Assembly (NCBI RefSeq): GCF_014281055.1
Contig: NZ_JACRSE010000001.1
Span: 558,001-622,000, forward strand
DNA length: 64,000 nucleotides
Origin: Fluviispira vulneris
GTDB lineage: Bacteria; Bdellovibrionota_B; Oligoflexia; Silvanigrellales; Silvanigrellaceae
Direction of reading: 5' to 3'
Shown here: positions 36,100-46,341 of the stretch, piece by piece
Layout: each line of letters begins with the position of its first letter
Numbering within the stretch: position 1 is the first letter of the stretch
The notes under the pieces: generated by a model
The model's input: the letters and a program-made list of their open reading frames with translations, nothing else
Database searches by the model: none
What the model was told of the DNA's origin: nothing
Program-made: the position numbers and the translations under genes

Positions 36100-36732
36100 T
36101 CAGCGTTTAGTGCCAATATGTGTCAATATAATTCGAGCCGTTGCATCGCTGTTTGCCATTTTCTTTTTAATTGCTCGGTTGAAAAAATTATAAGAAATAA
36201 CTGCAGGTATAGCAACAAGAAGTCCAAGAGCTGTCGCTACTAATGCTTCAGAAATAGATGCCATAATAACTTCTGGCCCAGGATTGGCAGCAGTGGATAA
36301 TGCATGAAATGCTTCGATTATTCCTATGATCGTACCAAATAAACCAATAAAAGGAGTGTTGCTCCCAAGAGTCCCAAGAACAACTGTGCCTTTTTCAAGA
36401 CGCATTTTTGCTGCAATCATCGTGGCATGCATGGACTCTTCAGCGGCTTTTATATTGTCCATCCCCCGTTCGAGTCCTACGGCAGCTACACTGGCTTCGA
36501 GCATTTTTTGTCCTGAACACCAAGCCGATGTCTTCTCGAGTGATTCTGATGAGTTGAGCCTATCAGTTAAATTGCGAATGAAATCGGAAAAATCACCCTT
36601 CATTTTTTGGAAAAATAAAATACGATCAATAATAATTGCAATATTAACTATACTGCAAAGAATTAAAAGATACATGACCCATTGTGGTCCAGTCGCGAGA
36701 GCAAATTTCAAAAACTCTTGAGTGAGATTCAT
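36100..36732 (-). CDS. exbB: ExbB/TolQ-family motor protein
   Basis: The 210-residue protein has three membrane segments: one at about residues 15-35, then a long cytoplasmic loop, then 'VLGTLGSNTPFIGLFGTIIGIIEAF' and 'ISEALVATALGLLVAIPAVISYNFF', which are the MotA/TolQ/ExbB proton-channel signatures including the conserved Thr in 'TALG'. AAGG precedes ATG 36732. It is the first gene of exbB-exbD-gshA. Confidence 0.9.
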   Translation of the reverse strand: MNLTQEFLKFALATGPQWVMYLLILCSIVNIAIIIDRILFFQKMKGDFSDFIRNLTDRLNSSESLEKTSAWCSGQKMLEASVAAVGLERGMDNIKAAEESMHATMIAAKMRLEKGTVVLGTLGSNTPFIGLFGTIIGIIEAFHALSTAANPGPEVIMASISEALVATALGLLVAIPAVISYNFFNRAIKKKMANSDATARIILTHIGTKR

Positions 36733-36768
36733 ATATCACACCTTAAACAATGGATTAAAAAAATATTA

Positions 36769-38022
36769 TTAACACTTAAATTCCAAGTTTTCATAAATAC
36801 CTCTTAAATGTTCCCGCGCCCTTGGCAAAGAAGGTCGTGCCAAAGCTTGCTCAACATCATCCACATATTTCTCTTTTCGAATTCCACACAATACACTCGT
36901 TACTCCTGGAACCCATGCAAGCGTTGAAACAACAAATTGAGAAAGAGTGGCATCATCGTAGCCAGGCACATCGGCAAGCTGTTCTTTTGCAAGCCGCTCT
37001 AGGTCGGAAGAAAGTTGTGTCCAGTTTTCAAGACCTTTTTTCATTCCGTCATCAAGTTTTTCATAGTCCTCTTGTGAAATTTGTGGTCGCGTTAAACGAA
37101 TAAGTCCATCATTAAACATGGCATTAAATGGTCGATTCAGCATAACACCAATATTGTTTTTCTGCGCATAGGAAAGAGTTGACTCGCCAATTTCTTCGAC
37201 ATCATAAAATGCAGGGGAAACTTCAAGCCAATTCATTGGCATTTGTACAACTCTAAAATTATGTTCTGGCGAAATAGAGAGAGCAATTTCATGCATTTTT
37301 TTAATTGAGACAGAAGAATATTCCTCTTGGGGTGCGCCTAAATTGTTAGAGCTGATACCATATGCACGTATTTTGCCTTCACTGACTAATTTTTCGAGGG
37401 TAAGAAAACTTTCGCGTATACGCGAATAAAATACTGTAAGAGCTTCTTGCTGTTCCATCTTTTCAAGCTCAAATTTTTTCAACATATATTCAGGATTATG
37501 TAACAAATACACGTCAATAGTTTCTAATCCCAAGCGACTTCTTGAACGTTCGACTTGATCCAAAATAAAATCAGGATGTATGCAATGCCAAGTCTCTTCC
37601 CCAAATTTACTTATTTCTTTAAAACCATTACCTTGTAATTCTTTTGCTTTTGCGAGTTCAATATTACTGCCTTGTATGTAGCCCACTTTCGATACGACAA
37701 CAATATTCTCACGCAAAATTATATTTTCTGAGATCAATTTCTTTAAGGTTTTCCCAATGAGCATTTCGGATTGCCCACCGCCATAATTCGTACTTGTGTC
37801 GATTAAATTCAAACCTTTTTTTAAAGCCAATTCAAGAGCATTGCCACACTCTGGATAACCTAGACCTTTCGACATACCTATGCGATAAGAACCAAAACCC
37901 ACAGGAGTAACGCTTGGACCACCCTTATACAATGTCCTTCTACGCGACTCAAAAAATCTTCCGAGCGAGTTTTTTGAAGGTTTTGTATTTATTGCAGTTG
38001 CATATCCAGGGAGTAAAGCCAT
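36769..38022 (-). CDS. Aldo/keto reductase
   Basis: A TIM-barrel NADPH oxidoreductase: 'VGFGSYRIGMS' start strand, LIDTSTNYGGGQSEMLIGKTL with catalytic Asp and Tyr, VVSKVGY with catalytic Lys, and 'DVYLLHNPEYML' with the active-site His. At 417 residues it exceeds the usual 320-340; the extra length is spread over an N-terminal leader (about 45 residues) and inserts such as the 'KELQGNGFKEISKFG' segment. AAAGGA precedes ATG 38022. It lies 16 bp downstream of lolC and 36 bp upstream of exbB on the same strand. Confidence 0.9.
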   Translation of the reverse strand: MALLPGYATAINTKPSKNSLGRFFESRRRTLYKGGPSVTPVGFGSYRIGMSKGLGYPECGNALELALKKGLNLIDTSTNYGGGQSEMLIGKTLKKLISENIILRENIVVVSKVGYIQGSNIELAKAKELQGNGFKEISKFGEETWHCIHPDFILDQVERSRSRLGLETIDVYLLHNPEYMLKKFELEKMEQQEALTVFYSRIRESFLTLEKLVSEGKIRAYGISSNNLGAPQEEYSSVSIKKMHEIALSISPEHNFRVVQMPMNWLEVSPAFYDVEEIGESTLSYAQKNNIGVMLNRPFNAMFNDGLIRLTRPQISQEDYEKLDDGMKKGLENWTQLSSDLERLAKEQLADVPGYDDATLSQFVVSTLAWVPGVTSVLCGIRKEKYVDDVEQALARPSLPRAREHLRGIYENLEFKC

Positions 38023-38038
38023 TCCAAATTCCTTTCCA

Positions 38039-39304
38039 CTAATTTCCTTGCTTTAAACCATGCATGGGGGAAACTTTAGATGCTTTCCATGCAGGGTAAA
38101 GCGCACCAAAAAATGATAACAATATAGATGTAATAAATGCAAATATGATGAGTTGCGAGTCGATTTGCACTGGGATTTTTTCCAGATAGTAAAATTTTTG
38201 AAAATCTCCAAGAGATATTCCTGAAAATACTTTCAATAGGATAAGCCCAGAAAGCACACCTAAAGTGGATCCTAAAATCCCAAGAAAAAGCCCAGAATAA
38301 ACAAATGTACTTATTATTAAAGTTTTCTTAGCCCCTAGAGCTCTTAATAAAGATATTTGTTTTGATCGATCGATAACTGTTAAACTCAATGCAACAATAA
38401 TATTAAAACCCGCAACAAAAGAAATAATAAGAACAATTAATTTAATTGAAGTTCCATCACGCTCAATTTGTTCAAAAAGACCGGTGTCTATTTCTTGCCA
38501 TGCAACAACATTATAAGGAGTTTTTCCATGTAAATCTTTTGAAACCTGCAAAGCAAGAGCAGGATCTTTTAATTTAATTTCAACTCCACTTGCCCACCCC
38601 TCGTTGCCAAATAAATTTACACCATCCTGAAAATTCATAAAAACATTTTTTCGATCATACTCTGATAGTCCTGTTGCAGCTATTCCAGTGACATATAGTT
38701 TATTATAGCGAACACCCAATGCACTTTTTCCGGCTCCAAAAGTCATTAAAGTAACAGTACTACCAACCTTGGCATCGAGTTCTTCAGCTAGTTCTTTGCC
38801 TAAAATGACATGAGGTAATAAAGAAGGATTGCTACCAGGGTCAAGTGTATTACGAAAATTATCGATCAATTTACTAGCTATATTTATAGAATCCAATGCG
38901 TTTTTTGGATAAATAAACTTATTTAATTCTTTTATTGAGGCAGACTCTGTTCCTTTCATTGCCTTTATATACACAGATGATGTTTGTCGACCCAGACCCA
39001 TAACTGATTCTTGATAAATAAACGGACTCATACCTTCTATTGGTACTTTAATGAGTTTTTTTAATTCTTTTTCTGTAGTTTTTACATCTTGAATTCCATA
39101 TTGAGAAAATACGATAAGATTTGGATTGACCATCGAAATTATATTTTTAATTTCTGCTTGAAAACTATTTAGCACAGTAATAACAACCAAAAAAGCAGCT
39201 ACTCCAAAAGTTATTCCTAAAATAGAAACAAGGGAAGTAAAACTCAACTTTTTTGAATTTTTTTTACAAATAAAATTAAAAGCTAATCTTGTAATTAAGT
39301 TCAC
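38039..39304 (-). CDS. lolC: LolC/LolE-type lipoprotein-releasing ABC permease
   Basis: This inner-membrane subunit, with LolD, extracts lipoproteins for transfer to LolA. The protein (421 aa from GTG 39304) begins VNLITRLAFNFICKK, the LolC/E start, followed by a first membrane helix 'VSILGITFGVAAFLVVITVLNSF', a large periplasmic domain, and three C-terminal helices of the FtsX domain with 'SLLRALGAKKTLIISTF'. GTG 39304 has AAGAGG nine bases upstream; an ATG at 39364 would add residues with no ribosome site. LolD is not adjacent. Consistent with the many lipoproteins in this window. Confidence 0.9.
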   Translation of the reverse strand: MNLITRLAFNFICKKNSKKLSFTSLVSILGITFGVAAFLVVITVLNSFQAEIKNIISMVNPNLIVFSQYGIQDVKTTEKELKKLIKVPIEGMSPFIYQESVMGLGRQTSSVYIKAMKGTESASIKELNKFIYPKNALDSINIASKLIDNFRNTLDPGSNPSLLPHVILGKELAEELDAKVGSTVTLMTFGAGKSALGVRYNKLYVTGIAATGLSEYDRKNVFMNFQDGVNLFGNEGWASGVEIKLKDPALALQVSKDLHGKTPYNVVAWQEIDTGLFEQIERDGTSIKLIVLIISFVAGFNIIVALSLTVIDRSKQISLLRALGAKKTLIISTFVYSGLFLGILGSTLGVLSGLILLKVFSGISLGDFQKFYYLEKIPVQIDSQLIIFAFITSILLSFFGALYPAWKASKVSPMHGLKQGN

Positions 39305-39557
39305 TATTTTCGACCTCTTGCGACAATCAACTTCCATCCACTTTTTTATTGGGACACACATCATCCAGATAGGCTTAACATATTCTTCTCAGACAGGAAG
39401 CCACATCACACTAAAAAAGATTTTGAGCTTAGCGCGGCGGCCAGACCTTGACAAATCAGCACAGAGATAAATCTTTTATGTTGTGAGAAAACACGATAGT
39501 CAGCGCTTAGCTAATTAACTTATTGTGATTTTTACAAAATATAAGGAGATCTTGCTC

Positions 39558-42161
39558 ATGGCTTACAATTTTACAACCCACGCTCAAAATGCAATCAATG
39601 AAGCCCATTCTCTTGCTCGCAAAAATGGAAATCCTGAACTCACCCCTTCACATATTCTCTACTCAATTTTTTTTAGTGATGAAGAAATCGTCAAAATGAC
39701 TTTTCAACATCTTGGTCTAAAAACTCAACTTTTTGCCAATGAATTTAAAAAAATTATAGACAATTTACCTAAAGTTTCTGGTGGGGCAGAACCACAAACA
39801 AGTTCTTTTTTATCTTCATTTCTTGATGAAATTGAAAAAATTAAAAAAGAATTCCAAGATGAATTTATTTCGGTAGAACATTTTTTAATTGCTGCTCCAA
39901 TATGTAAACAAACATCTGTATCGAACTTATTTAAAAAATATAATCTTGATTTAGATACTCTCAAAAAAGCAGTGCAAAGTATAAGAGGCAATAATAAAGT
40001 GACAGATCAAAATCCAGAAAATAAACTAGGTGTGCTTGAAAAATATGCTCGAGATTTAACAAAACTTGCTGAAGAAAATAAACTTGACCCTGTTATTGGC
40101 CGAGACAGTGAAGTCAGACGAGTTATTCAAATATTATCACGTAGAACTAAAAATAATCCTATTTTAATTGGTGAGCCTGGAGTGGGTAAAACCGCAATTG
40201 CCGAAGGACTTGCTCAACGCATTATTCGTGGTGACGTACCTGAAACCTTAAAAAATAGAAAACTGTTAGGCCTTGATATTTCAGCTTTGGTTGCTGGCGC
40301 CAAATTCCGTGGAGAGTTTGAAGAGAGACTCAAAGCTGTTTTAAAAGCGGTTCAAGATGCCTCTGGCAAAATAATTCTTTTTATTGATGAAATTCATACC
40401 ATGGTAAAAGCAGGCGGTGGTGACGGCGCTATGGACGCTGGAAATATGCTTAAACCAGCTCTTGCTCGAGGAGAGCTACGCTGCATAGGTGCAACAACTC
40501 TTGATGAATATCGTATTATTGAAAAAGACCCAGCTCTTGAGCGCCGTTTTCAACCCGTTATGGTCAATCCCCCAAGCGTTGAAGACACAATCACAATATT
40601 GCGCGGGCTAAAAGAACGTTATGAAATCCACCACGGAATTCGTATTAAAGACAATGCCTTAGTAGCAGCAGCGACCCTTTCCGATCGCTATATTCCCGAT
40701 CGTTTTTTGCCGGATAAAGCTATCGACTTAATTGATGAATCTTCCAGCCGTCTCAAAATACAACTCGACAGCGTGCCTGAAAAGATTGACACGATTGAAA
40801 GACGCATTTCTCAATATAAAATTGAATTGGTAGCCCTTTCTAAGGAAACAGATTCTCAAGCGCTCACACGCAAATCAGATATTGAAAATCAGCTAAAAGA
40901 GCTTGAAATAGAAGCAAAAAAACTGCATCAAAAATGGCAATCTGCAAAGGGCAGTGTCAATGAAATTAACTTGCTCAAAAAGGAAATCGAACAAGCGCGT
41001 GTCAAAATGGAAGAATACGAACGCCACGCGGACTATGCTCGTGCAAGCGAAATTAAGTTCGGTGAAATGCCTAAACTTCAACAGCGCCTGCGTGATCTCA
41101 CTCAAAATTCCTTAGGTAACGATGAAAATAAACGGGACGAACTTTCTGTCCAACTCAAAGAAGAAGTCGATGCCGACGATATTGCAGCTGTTGTTTCGAC
41201 ATGGACAGGCATTCCAGTGAATAAATTATTTGCCGCTGAACGCCAACGCCTATTAAAACTAGAAGATGAATTACGCGAAAGTGTAGTTGGCCAAGATCAT
41301 GCCTTGAAAGCGGTGGCAAATGCCATCCGCCTCAGCCGCAGCGGTTTAAAAGATCCTAACAAACCCATGGGTTCATTCCTCTTTTTAGGGCCAACGGGGG
41401 TAGGTAAAACGGAAACAGCGAAAGCTCTGGCAAAAAGCTTATTTGATTCCGAAAAAGCTATCATACGCATAGATATGTCTGAATATATGGAACAACATTC
41501 CGTATCTCGTTTAATTGGTGCGCCACCTGGTTACGTTGGTTTTGAAGATGGTGGACAGTTGACAGAAGCCATTCGCAGAAAGCCATACAGCGTTGTTTTA
41601 TTTGATGAAATCGAGAAAGCTCATCCCAAAGTTCTTAATGTCATGTTGCAAATGCTCGACGATGGGCGCTTAACCGATGGCCAAGGTCGCACAATCAGCT
41701 TTCAAAATTGCATTGTTATTATGACAAGCAACATCGGTGCGCATCGGATACTTGAAGAACCAGCAAATGAACGCAACGGCGAAAAATTAAAGCAAGCTGT
41801 TATGAAAGAGCTGCTCAATCATATGCGACCAGAATTGCTAAATCGTATCGATGAAACTGTTATCTTCAACGCTCTTGGTGAAGATGTGATTGAGAAAATT
41901 GTTAGCATCCAAGTAGCACGTTTAAGTGCTCGCTTGTCATCTCAACAAAATATGCAATTAAACGTTTCACCAGCCCTTATCAAACGGGTTGCACAAGAAG
42001 GCTGGGACATTAATTTTGGTGCACGTCCTTTGAAAAGATCTTTACAAGAGCTGATAGAAGTTCCTCTTTCTATAGAATTATTGGATGGGAAATTCAGCGA
42101 AGGCGACACGATACTGGCTGATGAAAACAGTGAGCATAAAGTTATCTTTCATAAAAGATAA
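39558..42161 (+). CDS. clpB: ClpB disaggregase
   Basis: The 867-residue AAA+ chaperone has an N-domain ([17 protein letters not shown]...), AAA1 with Walker A GEPGVGKT (about 205-212), the coiled-coil M-domain (about 400-520, [19 protein letters not shown] onward), and AAA2 with [19 protein letters not shown] (about 611-629) and MTSNIGAH. It matches ClpB in length and layout, and the full M-domain separates it from ClpA; the T6SS ATPase ClpV is a possible confusion but fits less well. AAGGAG precedes ATG 39558. A TTGACA at 39448 suggests a promoter, but no clear -10 is seen. Confidence 0.93.
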   Translation: MAYNFTTHAQNAINEAHSLARKNGNPELTPSHILYSIFFSDEEIVKMTFQHLGLKTQLFANEFKKIIDNLPKVSGGAEPQTSSFLSSFLDEIEKIKKEFQDEFISVEHFLIAAPICKQTSVSNLFKKYNLDLDTLKKAVQSIRGNNKVTDQNPENKLGVLEKYARDLTKLAEENKLDPVIGRDSEVRRVIQILSRRTKNNPILIGEPGVGKTAIAEGLAQRIIRGDVPETLKNRKLLGLDISALVAGAKFRGEFEERLKAVLKAVQDASGKIILFIDEIHTMVKAGGGDGAMDAGNMLKPALARGELRCIGATTLDEYRIIEKDPALERRFQPVMVNPPSVEDTITILRGLKERYEIHHGIRIKDNALVAAATLSDRYIPDRFLPDKAIDLIDESSSRLKIQLDSVPEKIDTIERRISQYKIELVALSKETDSQALTRKSDIENQLKELEIEAKKLHQKWQSAKGSVNEINLLKKEIEQARVKMEEYERHADYARASEIKFGEMPKLQQRLRDLTQNSLGNDENKRDELSVQLKEEVDADDIAAVVSTWTGIPVNKLFAAERQRLLKLEDELRESVVGQDHALKAVANAIRLSRSGLKDPNKPMGSFLFLGPTGVGKTETAKALAKSLFDSEKAIIRIDMSEYMEQHSVSRLIGAPPGYVGFEDGGQLTEAIRRKPYSVVLFDEIEKAHPKVLNVMLQMLDDGRLTDGQGRTISFQNCIVIMTSNIGAHRILEEPANERNGEKLKQAVMKELLNHMRPELLNRIDETVIFNALGEDVIEKIVSIQVARLSARLSSQQNMQLNVSPALIKRVAQEGWDINFGARPLKRSLQELIEVPLSIELLDGKFSEGDTILADENSEHKVIFHKR

Positions 42162-42165
42162 CTTT
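42138..42165. terminator. AT-rich hairpin at the clpB / tssK-like convergent ends
   Basis: AAAGTTATCTTT (42138-42149) and AAAGATAACTTT (42154-42165) form a perfect 12-bp stem with a 4-base loop that covers the clpB stop codon and reaches the stop of the convergent gene. Possibly a bidirectional weak terminator. Confidence 0.45.
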
Positions 42166-43496
42166 TAATCCTGAGTAAGACATAAAATAATTTCCTCAGG
42201 TTCAAAATCATGCAAATTCCGGCTTGTCTGACAAATAATTAAAGTTTTTTCAGACAAGTCGTTTTGGTCAGTAGTAACTTCTATTTCAAATGTAATATAA
42301 TACTCTGATAATTTCACTCCCAAAAAACGTTCATCAAGTTTTCTCTCAAAACCAAGCGCTCTTTTTTCCTTTAAAGAATTTAATTCAGAACTTTCACAGA
42401 TAAGAGCAGAGCGCATCCATCTTAGCAGACCATCGATTTGTCCATTGCTAGGTTTTTTTAAAGCAATTTTATAATTTTTCTTTTCTTTTTTGGGAATAGT
42501 AAAATAAAAATAATTTTCTTTTCGATTAAATTTATAGAGCTTAAAATTCTCTGGAAATTCTTTTTCTAAAATATTTTCCATTATATGGTAAAGATCCGAA
42601 TGCAATTCTAATAAATTTGAATGATCATATTTTTTAAACAAAGGAAGTGGTATTGTAGGATTTATTGCCGACAACTGTGCAAGTATTTTGCAACATTCCA
42701 AGTAAAAATCACACGGTTTAGTGCTAGGAGAGTTTAATATATTTTCCAAAGCAGAAATACATTCTAATAATATATTTTTTTTATTTTGCCATTCATTACA
42801 ATACAAAATATCATTATATTTATGCACATATGAAATATCTTCATTAAGTTGAAAAAGAATTTTATTGAGACTGCTTAATATTTTATAACTTGAATCTATA
42901 ATAAGATCATTGTTCTTAATATTTAAAAGTGGAGGAACATAATCGTCCAAAAGTATTTTTCCATTTTCATTCTTCAAGAGTGCAATTGGTAAGCTAGAGC
43001 CATATGAAGGAATATTTTGACCTACCGTTAAGAATGCATGGTCAGCATATGTATAGAACTGATATGTGAAATCTCCTGAGCTCACAAAATCTAACGAATA
43101 AACAGGTATGTTGTCATTTTGCTCTTTTTTTTTGTTATTAAAAACATTAGTTAAGCTTATAACTGTAAGATAAACATAATTTTTTTCTGTGTAATTGAGA
43201 TTGAGTTTATTTAAATCTATTGATAATTTGCTTTTATATTTTGCTTGATAAGAAAACTCATAACCATCTACTAAAATGCACTCTATGGAAAGTAGAGACA
43301 AGATATTTGAATACAAATAACTATCGCTCCATTTTAGCATTGACACGCCATATGAATTGGGTTCTCTTTTTATATTTTGCAATTTTCTGATATGTTCTTC
43401 GTTTTCAAAATTTTTGATAAATATATCTTTCAATGAAAGTGCACAACTTTCAATGCAAATTCTTTTAGGAATATCAGAAAATCTTGAGCTGTTCAT
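42165..43496 (-). CDS. TssK-like protein (T6SS baseplate family), orphan
   Basis: The 443-residue protein follows the TssK plan. The segment 'NSYGVSMLKWSDSYLYSNI' then 'IECILVDGYEFSYQ' matches the early '(W)G...L.ID...L....(F)..DG' region. 'LPIALLKNENGKILLDDYVPPLLNI' matches the 'I.~L....g...LD..F(I/V)PP.L.I' block, with a helical bundle after it. 'FYLECCKILAQLSAI' and 'LFKKYDHSNLLELHSDLYHIM' match the later 'L...L..L...PPYDH.~L...F..L...I' block. TssK links the T6SS baseplate to the membrane complex. No other tss gene is in the window. It converges on clpB. Without family search this is a pattern match. Confidence 0.65.
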   Translation of the reverse strand: MNSSRFSDIPKRICIESCALSLKDIFIKNFENEEHIRKLQNIKREPNSYGVSMLKWSDSYLYSNILSLLSIECILVDGYEFSYQAKYKSKLSIDLNKLNLNYTEKNYVYLTVISLTNVFNNKKKEQNDNIPVYSLDFVSSGDFTYQFYTYADHAFLTVGQNIPSYGSSLPIALLKNENGKILLDDYVPPLLNIKNNDLIIDSSYKILSSLNKILFQLNEDISYVHKYNDILYCNEWQNKKNILLECISALENILNSPSTKPCDFYLECCKILAQLSAINPTIPLPLFKKYDHSNLLELHSDLYHIMENILEKEFPENFKLYKFNRKENYFYFTIPKKEKKNYKIALKKPSNGQIDGLLRWMRSALICESSELNSLKEKRALGFERKLDERFLGVKLSEYYITFEIEVTTDQNDLSEKTLIICQTSRNLHDFEPEEIILCLTQD

Positions 43497-43599
43497 TTTA
43501 AATAATCCTCAATGAAAATTGCTAAAATAGAATTTTAAAATTTTAGTTTTTTATAGATAATCATTGTAACTATTTCTTGCAAGTCGAAATGTAAATTTT

Positions 43600-44775
43600 T
43601 TAATTTAAAGCAATACCCATCGTGCGATTTTCTCTTGGTCGTAAGGTACAAGCGCTTAAATATCCATCTTCAAGTCGTATTTTACATGAGCGAATCGTAT
43701 TGTTATTATTTATCACATAGGCATTGTCTTTATAAAAGGCAATGCCTATTGGGCCTTGAAACCCACCGACAGATTCTTTTGATTTATGAGAGAGATTATC
43801 TTTACCAATTTCAAAAATATCAACAGTATTTTCATAATAATTCACAGTATATTTAAATCCATTGTACTGCACTTCATTACGAAACCCATTCATGCTTTCG
43901 CTTGTTTTGCAATCAACCAGTTCTGCATTATCAGCAATTTTACAAGAGCGTACGGTATTCTTATAATAATTTGAGACAAAAGCAAATCCATCATGAACTG
44001 CAATACCATTTGGATGGTGAAACCCCTCACCAGTAGAAGCACACCCGCTGAGTGTGCCATTTAAATTTACTTTACATTTACGCACTTCGTTGATTAAAAA
44101 ATTTGTTACATAAGCATAGCCTTTAGAAAAAGCAATTCCGTTTGGCAGGCGAAAACCAGAATTTTTTTGACAATCTGTCAAATGTCCTCTTGGACTGATT
44201 TTGCAAGAGCTTATAGAGTTTTTTCCAAAGCTTATTGGATAGTTATTTGGAACAGTGTCATTGTAGTTTGAGATATAAGCATATCCATTATTTTGAGCTA
44301 TAGAAAAAGGATTTTTAAAACCTGAACCTTCGGTTCGGCATTCTTTTAAACTACCATCAACAAATATTCTGCAAACTCTCACGCTATTATGATAACTAGA
44401 AATAAAAGCATAGTTATTATAAATTGCAATGCCAAAAGGGCTGATTAAATCCGTACCTGTGGATACACACCGAGTTAACTTAGCATTTTGCTCAATATGA
44501 CAAACAGTTACGCTATTATTATCATTTGTAATATAAGCATAATTATTATGCAAGGCAATAGCATATGGCATCTGAAATCCACTGCCTGTGGACTCACAAT
44601 GCGCAAAAACGCCATCCTTTTTCACTTTACAAAGTTCCACTGTATTTTTTAAATAATTTGTAATATAGGCTGAATATTTTTTATATTCTTCTTTATTAGC
44701 TATATGTGCAGAGAGATTTAAAGACATACCCATAAATACAACAAATAAAAACATCAATAACATATTTTTCATCAT
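43600..44775 (-). CDS. Secreted eight-repeat beta-propeller with a cysteine pair per repeat
   Basis: A signal peptide (MLLMFLFVVFMGMSLNLSA) precedes eight repeats of about 45 residues, each of the form '(A/Y)Y(I/V)(S/T)NYxxNTVxxCKIxxxGxLxxCxxTGxGFxxPxGIAxxN'. This is an NHL/YncE-type propeller. Seven repeats carry two Cys about 11-13 residues apart; repeat 7 (residues near 'YTVNYYENTVDIFEIGKDN') lacks both. The pairing suggests one disulfide per blade, consistent with export to an oxidising space. No enzyme motif is apparent; such propellers bind partners or ligands. It is on the same strand as the TssK-like gene, about 100 bp upstream of it. Confidence 0.8.
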   Translation of the reverse strand: MMKNMLLMFLFVVFMGMSLNLSAHIANKEEYKKYSAYITNYLKNTVELCKVKKDGVFAHCESTGSGFQMPYAIALHNNYAYITNDNNSVTVCHIEQNAKLTRCVSTGTDLISPFGIAIYNNYAFISSYHNSVRVCRIFVDGSLKECRTEGSGFKNPFSIAQNNGYAYISNYNDTVPNNYPISFGKNSISSCKISPRGHLTDCQKNSGFRLPNGIAFSKGYAYVTNFLINEVRKCKVNLNGTLSGCASTGEGFHHPNGIAVHDGFAFVSNYYKNTVRSCKIADNAELVDCKTSESMNGFRNEVQYNGFKYTVNYYENTVDIFEIGKDNLSHKSKESVGGFQGPIGIAFYKDNAYVINNNNTIRSCKIRLEDGYLSACTLRPRENRTMGIALN

Positions 44776-45139
44776 TTAAAAAACCTTCTTCACTATAATT
44801 AAACTCTTCCTTTACTATTAATATACACAAAAAATAACTTAAAAAGTTATTCAACCATAGAAAAGATGAATGTAAATATATAAATTTGTTGAAAGAAAAA
44901 AGGCGCTTATTTTAATAAAACAAAGAGCTTTGAGTATGAATACCCGCATGAAATATATGTCAAGTTTAAAAAAAAGTAAATAGACCTCAGTTAGAATATT
45001 TTGTAAAATATTAAATATTATTTCTATCTTTAGTCCTATTGAGTAGATTTAATTTCTCTAAAAAAATTTGCCATCACTTTTTTGTTGAGATATATATTTT
45101 TTAGTTTCTCTGCTTGTTTTAAAGCGTAAAAGGTAAAAA
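44776..45139. other. AT-rich gap upstream of the propeller gene
   Basis: This holds the upstream region of the propeller gene and no gene I can support. It ends at the decayed transporter fragment. Confidence 0.5.
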
Positions 45140-45313
45140 ATGAGTAATTATAAAAAGATAGAGACATACTAAATACCTCCTATTTTTATTTTTCTCTGGG
45201 CAAGTGGATCCGTATTTGTCAAAATTGGTTTAGAATTTTCTTCTGTTTGGGTTTTTTTATTTCTAAGATCATTTTTATCACACTGGTATGTGTACGAGAA
45301 TTTTTTAAGTTGA
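45140..45313 (+). pseudogene. N-terminal remnant of an EamA/DMT transporter
   Basis: From ATG 45140 the frame reads MSNYKKIETY, then an in-frame TAA at 45170-45172, then IPPIFIFLWASGSVFVKIGL and EFSSVWVFLFLRSF before a stop at 45311-45313. 'FLWASGSVFVKIGLE...(L)FLRS' is the first-helix signature of EamA transporters ('llWgs.fv..k.gl....~~..~R'). Only about the first 55 codons remain and they are interrupted by a stop. AAAAGG lies before the ATG, a leftover ribosome site. Confidence 0.7.
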
Positions 45314-45363
45314 CAAAAAAAGGAAAGAATGAAGAAAATGTTCTACGAGTCATACAAATTATC

Positions 45364-46164
45364 TTATTGTAATATCATATTATTTGTATCTTCTTTTGAT
45401 AAATATTTTATAAATATTTTATAAATTGTTTTATCCTGAACCACACTTTTAATAAGTTTTTGCCATTTATCAGCTTCTTCTTGATTAAATGTTAATTTAG
45501 AAAACATTAGCCCTCTATGAAAGGGTTCTTCTTTTGGAATCCAATCGACGACCTTTAAAATATCATTCAGATTTTTATCTTCTTTAAATTGCTTTTTATA
45601 AATTATATTAGAAGAAAAAATTCCTTGTATCTTATTATTTTTTAAATATAAGAAAAGAATTTCTTGATCAACAAATTCTTCGACTCTATTCGCTGCTTGA
45701 AGTTTCTTAAGAAAGTCATCATCAAGCGTTTGACTTCCATGTTTAAAACTTCGCACAATTCCAAAACGTAAATTTTTATTGGCAATAAAATCTTCCATAC
45801 TTGTCGCATTAGCATCTTTTCGGATTAAAGCCATATTTTTTAATTTTACATAAGGAAAAATATAAGCAACCTTTTCTCTTTCAGGATTTTTTATCCCACC
45901 TAACATGATATCCAGATCCCCGTGTGCAAATGAAATCCACATACGAGCACGGGTCATTTTGACATTTTCAAACTGACAATGTGTACGCTTTTTAATCTCA
46001 TCCAGTAAATCTTTTTCTATACCGGTTCCTTTTTTCATATCATACATAAAACCATAGTCTAAATAGGAGAAATTAAACTTTTTAAAACATTTTGGCAGCT
46101 CTGATGCAAATATTTGGGTAGGAAAAATCATTATAATAAAAAGCGCAAATAAAAACTTTAACAT
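45364..46164 (-). CDS. Periplasmic solute-binding protein, family 3 (amino-acid type)
   Basis: ATG 46164 is preceded by AGGAG and begins a signal peptide (MLKFLFALFIIMIFPTQIFA). The 266-residue protein shows the SBP-3 pattern: 'GTGIEKDLLDEIKKRTHCQFENVKM', 'RMWISFAHGDLDIMLGGIKNPEREKVAYIFPY', and a second-lobe helix 'EILFLYLKNNKIQGIFSSN'. These match the 'G~~~dll~~i~~~~g~~~~~~~~~~~~~l~~G~~D~~~~~~~~t~eR~~~~~fs~pY' block of amino-acid binding proteins. No permease or ATPase gene is near. Confidence 0.8.
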   Translation of the reverse strand: MLKFLFALFIIMIFPTQIFASELPKCFKKFNFSYLDYGFMYDMKKGTGIEKDLLDEIKKRTHCQFENVKMTRARMWISFAHGDLDIMLGGIKNPEREKVAYIFPYVKLKNMALIRKDANATSMEDFIANKNLRFGIVRSFKHGSQTLDDDFLKKLQAANRVEEFVDQEILFLYLKNNKIQGIFSSNIIYKKQFKEDKNLNDILKVVDWIPKEEPFHRGLMFSKLTFNQEEADKWQKLIKSVVQDKTIYKIFIKYLSKEDTNNMILQ

Positions 46165-46341
46165 ATTTAAATGCTCCTGCAATAAAGTCTGAATTCAGTA
46201 TATAATATTTTTTTTAAAATGCAATGTTTAAAACTTAACTCTAAAATGCTTTAATTTTTTTAATAATAGGAAATACTCTTTCCTTTTAAATAAAAACCTG
46301 TATAAAGAACAAAGTTTTGATTTGTTGAAGTTGAGGATATC

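Noticed and set aside
39448-39479. Heat-shock (sigma-32) promoter upstream of clpB
   Set aside because: TTGACA is present, but neither the CCCCAT-type -10 of sigma-32 nor a good sigma-70 -10 at proper spacing is seen.
39558-42161. ClpB being the T6SS ATPase ClpV because it neighbours a TssK-like gene
   Set aside because: The N-domain, full M-domain and motif set are those of ClpB; the two genes are convergent, not an operon.
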